A stretch of DNA of 14,585 nt from Bacillota bacterium (GTDB lineage: Bacteria; Bacillota_E; JAJZYS01; JAJYTV01): assembly GCA_021845645.1 (NCBI GenBank), contig JAJZVM010000096.1, forward strand, positions 1 through 14,585, read 5' to 3'. Position 1 is the stretch's first letter, and the number at the start of each line of letters is the position of its first letter. Below are positions 5,805-12,712 of the stretch, one piece after another. The position numbers and the translations under genes are program-made. The notes below the pieces were generated by a model, which was not told the DNA's origin, did no database searches, and saw only the letters and a list, made by a program, of their open reading frames with translations.

Positions 5805-7755
5805 ACCAGTCGAGGATCGCCCGATAGCGGTGCACCCTGTGCCACGGCTTGCCGCCGCGGCTCATGCCGTGGCTCTCCCCCGGATAGCGGAGCATCTCCA
5901 CCGTCCTGCCCAGAAGGCGCAGGGCGGTGAACAGTTGCTCGCCCTGCTCGATCGGCAGGCGCATGTCCTGTTCCTGGTGCTCGATCAGCAGCGGCGTGCG
6001 GATCTCGGACGCGTAGGTGAGCGGGGACTGCTGCAGGTAAGGCGCCGGGTCCTCCCACCAGAGGGGGCCATATTGCGGCACCCGCTCGAATCCGGTGTCG
6101 GACGTTCCCATGGCGCTCATGCGGTTGACGACGGAGCGCATCGTCACGGCCGCGCGGAAGCGCCTCGAGTGCGAGATCGCCCAGTTCACCATGAAGCCGC
6201 CGTAGCTGCCGCCGGCGATGCCGAGCCGCAGCGGCGAGAGGCGCGGATAGCGGCGTAGGGCCTGGTCCAGGGCGGCCATGACGTCCCTATAGTCCTTGTC
6301 GCCCCAGCGGCCGACGATGGCCTTGCAGAACCCCTCGCCATAGCCCTGGCTGCCGCGAGGATTCGTGAACAGCACGGCGTAGCCCGCCGCGCGTAAGAGC
6401 TGGAACTCGAGGTGCAGGCGCATGCCGTACATGCTCATGGGGCCGCCGTGCACCTCGACGACGAGCGGCACGCCGATTTCCTGGCCGTCGGGCATGAGGA
6501 GCCAGCAGTCGATGTCCGGGCCACCCTCCGCCCGGGCCAGAAAATGCTCCGGCCTCCTGATCGACTTGCGCAGGCTCTCCGGCAGGAAGCCCGTGGTGAG
6601 CAGGCGTTCCTCCCCCGCCTGGACCAGGGCGATCGCCGACACTTCGGCGAAATCGGCAAAGGCGATGGCGAAGCCGACCTCCGGATGATGGTCGAAGGCG
6701 TAGATCACCCGGTCGCCGGTAACGACCGGACGTAGGCCACCGTCGCCGATCTGCCAGATGCCAACCCGGCCCTCGTCCGAGACCTGCGCGTAGACCGAGC
6801 CGCCATGGGCGACGAGGCGCATGCCACCCGGCGCTCCGAGATCGGTGCCGCTCTGGTCCCCTAGGGAGCGGTCCAAGGCGCGGCTCATGCAGCGCACCCC
6901 CTCCCCCTCGCTCCAGGCGTAGAGGCGGGTGTGGCCGTAGCCGAGGTCGATCGGATCGTCCGCCGCGAAGTAGATGGTCTCTCCATCCTCCGCGAACGTG
7001 TGGGCCATGACGCCGAGACGTCCGTCCGTGAGGCGCCGCGCGCTGCGCAGGCCGAGGTCGTAGAGGTAGACGTCCTCGAGGCCAGGCCGCCGTTCGGCGT
7101 CCGGACGGCGGTAGGACAGGAAGGCGATCTTCGTCCCGTCCGGCGACACGACAGGCTCCTGGCAGTCGAAGCTGCCGCTCTGCAGGATGTCGATCCGGCC
7201 GTCGGCGAGGTCCATCAGGGCGAGCGCCTTGCGCGTATCGGGCAGGAAGCCCTCGCCGTCGAGCTTGTGGTAGAGCGACTTGATCCGGCGGACGTCCTGG
7301 CTGTAGCGGGCATACGGGTCGTCGCTCTCCTGCGGCTTGCCCGAGCGCAGGCGTTCATCCTTGATCGGCAGGATGAGGACGACGCGGTCCGGCCCGAGCC
7401 AGGCGAAATCCGACACGCCGTAGGTGAGGTCCGTGAGGACGCGCGGCTCGCCGCCGTCCGATGGCATCAGCCAGAGCTGCGCCGGTCCGTCGGTGCGGCG
7501 CAGGAAGGCGATCATCCCGCCGTCCGGCGAGAAGAGGGGGTGCTGGTCCGAGGGCCCGGAGGTCATGGGCCCTGCGTCGCCCGATGCGATGTCGAGACGC
7601 AGGATGCGGCTCTTCTGACGGTTCTCGTCCGGGACGAAGAAGGTCTCCGTGACGAGCAGGCTCCTGCCGGCCGGGTCGAACACGGGTTGGCCGATCGCCC
7701 GGATGTCCATCAGGACCTGCGGGTCCAATGCCCAAGAGCGCTCTAGGTTGTTCAT
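5788..7755 (-). CDS. S9 family peptidase (acylaminoacyl/prolyl-oligopeptidase type)
   Basis: This 655-residue serine peptidase is probably cytoplasmic, since no signal peptide is seen. Residues 20-385 form a WD40-like beta-propeller with TolB-type repeats such as HPLFSPDGGMIAFL (72-85) and PVVSPDGTKIAFLS (201-214). The alpha/beta-hydrolase domain follows (about 400-655). It has the oxyanion HGGP (436-439), the nucleophile S517 in GGSYGG, D597 in EHQEQDMRLP and H629 in GESHGMS, giving a complete catalytic triad. Such enzymes release N-acylated amino acids or dipeptides from small peptides. The ATG at 7755 is chosen because it gives the usual start just before the propeller. An earlier in-frame ATG would run into the upstream gene. 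It lies 58 nt downstream of the lactonase-like gene, probably in one transcript, and overlaps the GntR gene tail to tail. Confidence 0.94.
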   Translation of the reverse strand: MNNLERSWALDPQVLMDIRAIGQPVFDPAGRSLLVTETFFVPDENRQKSRILRLDIASGDAGPMTSGPSDQHPLFSPDGGMIAFLRRTDGPAQLWLMPSDGGEPRVLTDLTYGVSDFAWLGPDRVVLILPIKDERLRSGKPQESDDPYARYSQDVRRIKSLYHKLDGEGFLPDTRKALALMDLADGRIDILQSGSFDCQEPVVSPDGTKIAFLSYRRPDAERRPGLEDVYLYDLGLRSARRLTDGRLGVMAHTFAEDGETIYFAADDPIDLGYGHTRLYAWSEGEGVRCMSRALDRSLGDQSGTDLGAPGGMRLVAHGGSVYAQVSDEGRVGIWQIGDGGLRPVVTGDRVIYAFDHHPEVGFAIAFADFAEVSAIALVQAGEERLLTTGFLPESLRKSIRRPEHFLARAEGGPDIDCWLLMPDGQEIGVPLVVEVHGGPMSMYGMRLHLEFQLLRAAGYAVLFTNPRGSQGYGEGFCKAIVGRWGDKDYRDVMAALDQALRRYPRLSPLRLGIAGGSYGGFMVNWAISHSRRFRAAVTMRSVVNRMSAMGTSDTGFERVPQYGPLWWEDPAPYLQQSPLTYASEIRTPLLIEHQEQDMRLPIEQGEQLFTALRLLGRTVEMLRYPGESHGMSRGGKPWHRVHRYRAILDWFNRYL

Positions 7756-7813
7756 GTGCTTCCCATTCCGCACGGGCGGTGGGGCTCCTGCAGGGTAAAG
7801 GCCGCGCGCCTGC

Positions 7814-8560
7814 TCAGCGGGCGAAAGCCTGCCAGAACGTCTCCTTGGCCTGATCACGGTCGTGGCCGAAGAATACGGCGGCATCCTCGGCCGCCGCGAC
7901 GGCGCGCAGCCGGTCGACGCTCGCCTGCCCCTGGACCCTGTCCGTCATCGCGCCGAGGATGTCGTCCTCCCAGTTGCGCCGCGTGTACACCGCGTCGATC
8001 GTCAGGAGCAGCGGCCGCACGCCTCGAGGCCGCAGCAAAAGCGACATGTGGCCCGGCGTATGGCCCGGTGTGTGGATGAGCCTGACGCCCGGCATCGGCT
8101 CCGCCCCGTCCTGCACGGTCTCGTAGCGCAGGCCGAGATCGATCCACTCCGGGGGCTCGGGATCCTGCCGCAGCGCCTGCAGCTCGTCCGGGTGGATCAG
8201 GATGCGGGTACCCTGGAAGAGGCCGCTGCCGCCCGCGTGGTCGAAGTGCGCATGCGTGAAGATGACTCCGTCGATGTCCTGCGGGCGCACGTCCTGTCGG
8301 GCTAACACCCGGTCCACCATGTCGCCAGCCTGCATCTGCGGCGTGATGAGGTCTCCCGACTCCATCTCGCCGAAGTAGAGCTCGTTTCCGATGCAGCCCC
8401 TCGGCATGCCGGTGTCCACCAGGAGGAGGCCGTCGTCGCCCCGCAGCAGGTAGGCCCAGATCGGGATGCGCACCACATCGCCCACGGGATGCCCCGTCAC
8501 GAGCTGCGATTGGTCGATGAGGCAGGCACCCATGTTCAGAAACCGCACGTCGCGTAGCAT
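7814..8560 (-). CDS. metallo-beta-lactamase hydrolase resembling N-acyl-homoserine lactonase (AiiA type)
   Basis: This 248-residue dinuclear-zinc hydrolase carries the HxHxDH motif HAHFDHAGG (103-111). The other ligands match AiiA-type lactonases: H171 in HTPGHTPGHMS, D189 in TIDAVYT and H233 in FFGHDRD. Y192 corresponds to the tyrosine AiiA uses to stabilise the substrate. The N-terminal part (LLLVDTGMPRG, then the insertion with IGNELYFGEME) also fits this subfamily. It would open lactone rings such as acyl-homoserine lactones, but related proteins act on other lactones or esters, so substrate is inferred. The ATG has GGAGG 7 nt upstream. It begins the unit that ends with the S9 peptidase. 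Confidence 0.9.
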   Translation of the reverse strand: MLRDVRFLNMGACLIDQSQLVTGHPVGDVVRIPIWAYLLRGDDGLLLVDTGMPRGCIGNELYFGEMESGDLITPQMQAGDMVDRVLARQDVRPQDIDGVIFTHAHFDHAGGSGLFQGTRILIHPDELQALRQDPEPPEWIDLGLRYETVQDGAEPMPGVRLIHTPGHTPGHMSLLLRPRGVRPLLLTIDAVYTRRNWEDDILGAMTDRVQGQASVDRLRAVAAAEDAAVFFGHDRDQAKETFWQAFAR

Positions 8561-8741
8561 GGCAAGCCTCCGTTTCCGCAGTCCGGCAACATGCCATGTG
8601 GTTGGCGATTCGGCGCTGCGGCTCCTGCCGTAAGGCCAGCGCCCTGCGCCAGCGGCACGGAGATGCGCAGTGCGCGGGTGCTTGACGCAGCATTTCGGTC
8701 GCGCGGTCTGTCCGCCGATGGAAGCGGTAGGCCATTTGCGA

Positions 8742-8755
8742 TGTCCGAACGGACA
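8742..8755. repeat. inverted repeat, possible operator
   Basis: TGTCCG and CGGACA are perfect 6-bp arms around AA. The spacing is typical of a dimeric helix-turn-helix binding site. It lies about 180 nt upstream of the lactonase gene and 340 nt upstream of the cytochrome cluster. No second copy was noticed. The regulator is unknown. Confidence 0.4.
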
Positions 8756-8896
8756 CGACCGCTCGCCCTTGCAGGCTCCAGAGCTCTCCGGCCCCGAAAC
8801 CCACTTCCCACGGGGACCCGAGGTGCTCGCACCCAGCCTGCGGCATCACCCATCCGCTGCCATCCCTGACTCCGCACGGCTGTAGTTCCCAGACAC

Positions 8897-8944
8897 GTCC
8901 AGCCAATCGGCAGGGTTCGACGTTTTCCGACTGGACATGTCGAA
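8897..8944. repeat. two interlocked inverted repeats
   Basis: GTCCAG (8897-8902) is complementary to CTGGAC (8931-8936), and TTCGAC (8916-8921) is complementary to GTCGAA (8939-8944). The order is A, B, A', B', so in RNA both stems together would make a pseudoknot, while in DNA they could be overlapping operator half-sites. GACATGTC (8934-8941) is also an 8-bp palindrome. They lie about 50 nt before the GATAAT box of the cytochrome cluster. Confidence 0.4.
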
Positions 8945-9081
8945 TGAGGCCAATGACCCATGTAGCCGCCCTCTAGCGGAGTTAGCCTCTGGATAATCGA
9001 TACCCCCTATGGACGTCCGCCGGGTGACCGGTGCCACGTACAGATGGCGGTGGTCGGGAAGATGATAGGGAGGCGGTAACG

Positions 9082-9177
9082 ATGGCGGGCAACGTGTGGC
9101 CGAACTTCGTCGTTGAGGGCCTCCTGCTGCTGGCGTTCATCGGCGCGCTCGTTCTGAGGTACCCCCACCATGAGTAG
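9082..9177 (+). CDS. 31-residue single-helix membrane peptide
   Basis: An ATG preceded by GGGAGG (9068-9073) opens a 31-codon frame ending in TAG at 9175-9177. The product has a short polar start (MAGNVWPN), a single hydrophobic helix (FVVEGLLLLAFIGALVL) with one acidic residue (E12), and a polar RYPHHE tail. Its 3' end overlaps the cytochrome b start by 8 nt, as expected for coupled genes of one complex. Cytochrome b6f complexes contain one-helix subunits of about this size (PetG, PetL, PetM, PetN). I see no sequence identity that would name this one, so a similar role is inferred from size, topology and position. It occupies the place where many Bacillota have the Rieske gene. Confidence 0.62.
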   Translation: MAGNVWPNFVVEGLLLLAFIGALVLRYPHHE

Positions 9178-9811
9178 GCGGGAGCACGGGTCCGCCAACT
9201 GGACCGCGGCGGTGCGCAAGCAGGCGGAAACCTTCACCTGGGACATGTTGCTGCCCACGGAGCAGCCGATCTACGTGCGATCCGTGGTCTACAGCTTTGG
9301 AGCTCTCACCCTCGGCGCCCTGGTGGTCGTGGTCGTGAGCGGCATCGTTCTCGCCGCGAACGGCCCCTTCTGGTGGCAGACGCCAGGCGCCGGCGAGTTC
9401 ATGCGCGGAATCCACTACTGGGGCGTCCAGGCGTTCTTCTTCTTCATGATCCTGCACCTGACGGCGCAGTTCTTCATGGGCTCCTGGCGTCTTGGCCGCC
9501 AAGGCACCTGGGTTCTCGGCGTCCTCAGCTTCGCGATTTCGGTGGTCACCGCGTTCACCGGCTACCTGTCGCGCGGGGACTTTTTCTCGCAGTGGAACCA
9601 GGTGCAGTCGAAGGACGCCTTCAACGGCGCCGGCATCGGCGGCTGGTTCGATGTTCTCAACAACGGCCAGATCTACGGACTGCACATCGCCGTCCTGCCC
9701 GCGATCCTGATCGCCATGGTCAGCCTGCACCTCCTGCTTGTGCGCAGGCACGGCGTGGTGCCGCCCTACCCCGCCGAGAACGAGCGCCTGGAAAGGGGGC
9801 CCGCCCGATGA
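9170..9811 (+). CDS. b6-type cytochrome b (N-terminal diheme domain), divergent
   Basis: This 213-residue four-helix integral membrane protein has the length of cytochrome b6. Heme b ligands are present: H82 and H96 (13 residues between) in helix B, H172 and H187 (14 between, the b6f pattern) in helix D. Flanking features are also conserved: GIHYWGVQ, GSWRLGRQGTWVLGVL and FTGYL. Three differences stand out. The cysteine that carries heme c_i in YCFGG-type sequences is replaced by serine (S42 in YSFGALT). The conserved LPWDQ after GYL, which lines the quinol-oxidising site, is replaced by SRGDFF (134-139). No Rieske gene is adjacent. The protein should move electrons across the membrane in contact with quinone, but partner and direction are open. 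It overlaps both neighbours (8 and 4 nt). Confidence 0.88.
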   Translation: MSRREHGSANWTAAVRKQAETFTWDMLLPTEQPIYVRSVVYSFGALTLGALVVVVVSGIVLAANGPFWWQTPGAGEFMRGIHYWGVQAFFFFMILHLTAQFFMGSWRLGRQGTWVLGVLSFAISVVTAFTGYLSRGDFFSQWNQVQSKDAFNGAGIGGWFDVLNNGQIYGLHIAVLPAILIAMVSLHLLLVRRHGVVPPYPAENERLERGPAR

Positions 9812-10797
9812 GGCGCTACCTGACGGACCCTGCGAAGTACCCCCAGACGCGCTTCGACCTCGTGAAAGAGGCCGTGATCAGCGGCCTCGTGGTGCTCCTC
9901 CTCGTGGTCATCGCGTCCGTCGCCCTCGGTGTCCCCTACGTCAAGCCCCTGACCATCCAGCGGGTGGCCACCAGAGAGCCCGTGCTCTTTCTGCAGACGG
10001 CGGCGCACGAGCTCGACGACACATCGGCGATCGCGCAGTACGGTCCGCCCTACAACGACGGGACCGGCAGCCTGCAGGCGATCGGCCCTTTCCATCCGCA
10101 GACCATCCTCGGTGTCACCACGCCGATCAACCCGGCGCAGGTCGATGTGCTTCGGCCCCTGTCCATGGCTATTCCCCTCGACCCTGCGCTGAAGCCTGCG
10201 CTGTCGCGGTGGGCCGCGGCGTCGCGCTCAAAGCAGGACGCCTGGGTGAACGCCTACCTCCAAGCCCTTTCCCGCGCCAGCGTGGCAGGCAGTTCGGTCC
10301 AGGTGCCGAGGGCCGCCGACGGCCCGGTTCCCACCATGCTCTCCGCCCTCAGGGCACTTGGTTCGGGCGGACTCATGTCCGGCGCGCTCGATCGCCTCAG
10401 CCCGGTCTACCGCTACGACGTGGCCCCGAGCCTCCTCTTCCTGCAGGGATCGGCCCTGCAGCAGATGGCGCAGAAGTATAACCTTCTGGGCGGCGAGTGG
10501 GGCATCATGCACGACGAGCTCAGCTACCCGGGGCCCTGGTGGCTGACGCCGTACACTGCCCTCTACCAGATCCCGCCCTACTCCACGTCCCCCGCCGGCG
10601 ACCTGATGGCCGCCTACACCATGCTGATCATCCTCCTGCTTCTCCTGGCCATCCCGTTCCTGCCGGGCGTGCGTGAGCTGCCGCACAAGCTGCGCATCTA
10701 CCGCCTGGTCTGGCGGGACTGGTACCACAGCGTCGAGCAGGGACCCGGCGCCGCCACGCACGGTGCCCCGACCGAACAGAGGAGGCAGGCGACATGA
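9808..10797 (+). CDS. subunit IV-like membrane protein with a large extracytoplasmic insertion
   Basis: This 329-residue protein starts at an ATGA overlap with the cytochrome b gene. Helix 1 spans about 22-41 and helix 2 about 266-287. The part around helix 2 resembles cytochrome b6f subunit IV: PGPWWLTPYTALYQIPP (241-257) lines up with the PEWYLYPVFQILRTVP region, and AIPFLPGVRELP (281-292) with its VPFLENVNKF. Between helix 1 and this motif lie about 200 residues (42-240) that subunit IV lacks. By topology they would be outside the cytoplasm. There is no cysteine anywhere in the protein, hence no c-type heme or Rieske cluster. The Glu of PEWY is not retained. The third subunit IV helix is missing, and a basic tail ends the protein. 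The assignment is by weak similarity plus gene order. Confidence 0.7.
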   Translation: MRRYLTDPAKYPQTRFDLVKEAVISGLVVLLLVVIASVALGVPYVKPLTIQRVATREPVLFLQTAAHELDDTSAIAQYGPPYNDGTGSLQAIGPFHPQTILGVTTPINPAQVDVLRPLSMAIPLDPALKPALSRWAAASRSKQDAWVNAYLQALSRASVAGSSVQVPRAADGPVPTMLSALRALGSGGLMSGALDRLSPVYRYDVAPSLLFLQGSALQQMAQKYNLLGGEWGIMHDELSYPGPWWLTPYTALYQIPPYSTSPAGDLMAAYTMLIILLLLLAIPFLPGVRELPHKLRIYRLVWRDWYHSVEQGPGAATHGAPTEQRRQAT

Positions 10798-11033
10798 GCG
10801 GCGTTCTCTTTCCCGTGCTGTGGTTTGGCGGGCTCGGCCTCGGCACCCTTGGCACCGGGTTCCTCTACGAGGCCGTCACGCGCGGCAGCGGCGGGGACCT
10901 GGTCCTGGGTCTCGCCCTCTTCCTGCCGGGACTCTACATCGCGGGCACGGTGCTCGCCCGTGCCCGGCTGGCCTACCGCGCCGGGCGGAACCGTCACGGC
11001 GCAGAGAGCGCATCTCCACGGACGACGCCCTGA
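10794..11033 (+). CDS. small two-helix membrane protein of the cytochrome b cluster
   Basis: This 79-residue protein overlaps the preceding gene by ATGA and has GGAGG 7 nt before its start, within that gene's end. Two hydrophobic helices (about 4-25 and 34-56), rich in Gly and Leu, are joined by the short polar loop YEAVTRGSGGD. The tail RARLAYRAGRNRH is strongly basic, placing it and the N-terminus in the cytoplasm. No known family is recognised. As the last gene of the cluster, it is probably a structural subunit, perhaps replacing helices missing from the subunit IV-like protein. Confidence 0.72.
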   Translation: MSGVLFPVLWFGGLGLGTLGTGFLYEAVTRGSGGDLVLGLALFLPGLYIAGTVLARARLAYRAGRNRHGAESASPRTTP

Positions 11034-11101
11034 GGGCCGCATGTCCTGAGGGCCTACGGCCTCCGCAACCGACGTAGCGGATCAGCTCCAGACGATGCAT
11101 C

Positions 11102-11165
11102 CGAACGAGATCCCACCGGGTCCGGGGTGCGGCCATACAGGGCCGCACCCCGGACCGCTCGTTCG
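11102..11165 (+). terminator. composite hairpin ending the cytochrome b cluster
   Basis: A perfect 16-bp stem pairs GGTCCGGGGTGCGGCC (11119-11134) with its complement (11141-11156) around the loop ATACAG. An outer 8-bp stem, CGAACGAG (11102-11109) with CTCGTTCG (11158-11165), encloses it, with an asymmetric internal loop (9 and 1 nt). A pyrimidine-rich run, TCTCTTTCCCC, follows. Its position, 68 nt past the last gene of the cluster and before the amidohydrolase, fits an intrinsic terminator. Confidence 0.72.
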
Positions 11166-11259
11166 TCTCTTTCCCCTCTGGCAACGGCATATTTGTCGAT
11201 TGCGAGGCTATCGTAGACCGCGGGCCCGTGCCGACACAGTCTGCCCGCGGGAGGTATGA

Positions 11260-12468
11260 ATGAGCGTGGACCTGGATCCGGCTGAAGTCATGTCCCTGCT
11301 TGAGGCGGTGCAACCGGACGTCCTCGGCTGGCGGCGACATCTGCACGCGCATCCCGAGGTCTCGTTCCACGAGCGCGAGACGGCCGAATTCGTGTACCAG
11401 ACGCTTCAGCGGTTTGACGGTCTTGAGCTCACCCGGCCCACCGAGTTTAGCGTCGTCGCCCGCCTTGCGGGCACGGCGCCCGGCCCTGTCCTGGCGATGC
11501 GGGCCGACATCGACGCTCTGCCGATCACCGAGGACAACGAGATCGAATTCGTGTCCCGGAACCCGGGCGCCATGCATGCCTGCGGCCACGACGCGCACAC
11601 CGCGATGCTGCTCGGCACGGCCAAGGTGCTCTCCCATCTGCGCGAACGCCTCCAGGGCGAGATACGGTTCGTCTTCCAGCCGGCGGAGGAGCTGCCCCCC
11701 GGCGGGGCGCAGCCGCTCTGCGACAGCGGCGCGATCGACGGTGTCGACGCCGTCATAGGCGCGCATGTCTGGACTCCCCTGCCGGTCGGTACGGTGGCCG
11801 TGAAGAGCGGTCCCATGATGGCGTCGTCCGACACCTTCGAGCTCGTCATCCGCGGGCGCGGCGGGCATGCGGCCCAGCCCCACATGGGCGTGGACTGCGT
11901 CGCGGTGGCCGCCCAGGCGATCGTGAACCTGCAGCAGATCGTCTCGCGCGCCACCGATCCCCTGAAGCCCCTCGTCGTCTCCATCACGAAGATCCACGCG
12001 GGCACGACGAACAACGTGATTCCCGACGTGGCCGAACTCGCCGGCACGGTGCGTTCCTTCGACCCTGAACAGAGGCAAGCGGTGCCCGGCATCATGGAGC
12101 GCGTCCTGCGTGGCGTGACGCAGGCCCACGGGGCCGAGTACGAGCTCAGCTACCAGTTCGGCTACCGGCCGGTCCTCAACGACCCCAGGATCTCCGCCTG
12201 GGTCGAGGAGGCGCTGCTCGCCGAGTTCGGCCGGGACGCCGTCGTCGCGCCCGAGCCCAGCATGGGCGGCGAAGACTTCTCCGCCTACCTGACCAAGGCG
12301 CCGGGGACCTTCTTCCTGATCGGCGCGGGCAACGCCGCGAAGGGCCTCGCCTACCCCCACCACAACGCCCGCTTCAACATCGACGAGGACGCACTTCGCA
12401 TCGGCCTCAGAGCAGAAGTGCACACGGCCCTGCACCTGCTCGAGCAGTTGCGGGCAGGCGGTCGCTGA
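11260..12468 (+). CDS. M20D-family amidohydrolase (N-acyl amino acid hydrolase type)
   Basis: This 402-residue metal-dependent hydrolase belongs to the aminoacylase/carboxypeptidase/IAA-amino acid hydrolase group. The metal and catalytic motifs are C108 and H110 in ACGHDAHTAM, E143-E144 in QPAEE, H169 in GAHVW, and the C-terminal histidine in YPHHNARFN (365-373). The dimerisation (lid) domain spans about 185-300 and contains RGRGGHAAQPH (198-208). There is no signal peptide, so it is cytoplasmic. The ATG has GGGAGG 6 nt upstream. The transporter pair starts 28 nt downstream, so the enzyme probably cleaves the compound that the transporter imports, for example an N-acyl amino acid or peptide. 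Substrate cannot be read from the sequence. Confidence 0.93.
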   Translation: MSVDLDPAEVMSLLEAVQPDVLGWRRHLHAHPEVSFHERETAEFVYQTLQRFDGLELTRPTEFSVVARLAGTAPGPVLAMRADIDALPITEDNEIEFVSRNPGAMHACGHDAHTAMLLGTAKVLSHLRERLQGEIRFVFQPAEELPPGGAQPLCDSGAIDGVDAVIGAHVWTPLPVGTVAVKSGPMMASSDTFELVIRGRGGHAAQPHMGVDCVAVAAQAIVNLQQIVSRATDPLKPLVVSITKIHAGTTNNVIPDVAELAGTVRSFDPEQRQAVPGIMERVLRGVTQAHGAEYELSYQFGYRPVLNDPRISAWVEEALLAEFGRDAVVAPEPSMGGEDFSAYLTKAPGTFFLIGAGNAAKGLAYPHHNARFNIDEDALRIGLRAEVHTALHLLEQLRAGGR

Positions 12469-12496
12469 TTCCTCTCAAGGAACGGAGGCGGTACCT

Positions 12497-12697
12497 GTGG
12501 CGATCCGCTGGCTGGCCATCCTCCCGCCGCTCGCCTTCCTGGTGGGCGTCTTCTTCGCCAATTCGGTCACGCCCTACGTCCTCGGCCTGCCCTTCCTCTG
12601 GTTCTACATCTCCGCCTGCGTCGTGTTCACGGCGCTCGTGATGATCGTCGTCTACGTGCTGGATCCGGCCAACAAAGGGCCGGAACTCCAGGACTAG
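12497..12697 (+). CDS. DUF3311-type small membrane protein, SSS transporter partner
   Basis: This 66-residue protein starts with GTG, with GGAGG 9 nt upstream. It has two hydrophobic helices (about 5-23 and 31-54) and the motif FLWFYISACVVFTALVMIVVYVLDP, which is typical of DUF3311 proteins. These are regularly encoded just before sodium:solute symporters, as here (15 nt gap). It is probably an accessory subunit of the following symporter, similar in arrangement to the small and large subunits of acetate/pantothenate-type permeases. The function is inferred from family context. Confidence 0.85.
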   Translation: MAIRWLAILPPLAFLVGVFFANSVTPYVLGLPFLWFYISACVVFTALVMIVVYVLDPANKGPELQD

Positions 12698-12712
12698 AAG
12701 GAGGGGACGACG

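Larger units (their letters stand above)
8561..9081. promoter_or_regulatory. 521-base divergent intergenic region
   Basis: No convincing gene lies here. The region separates the minus-strand lactonase/peptidase unit from the plus-strand cytochrome b cluster. It holds a 6+2+6 inverted repeat (8742-8755), two interlocked inverted repeats (8897-8944) and a GATAAT box (8992-8997). That box could be a -10 for the cytochrome cluster with a start around 9004, though no -35 is visible. A GGGAGG (9068-9073) precedes the first small gene. Confidence 0.5.

Noticed and set aside
9808..10797. c-type cytochrome or Rieske function for the 329-aa protein
   Set aside because: The protein contains no cysteine, so neither a CxxCH heme site nor a Rieske cluster is possible.
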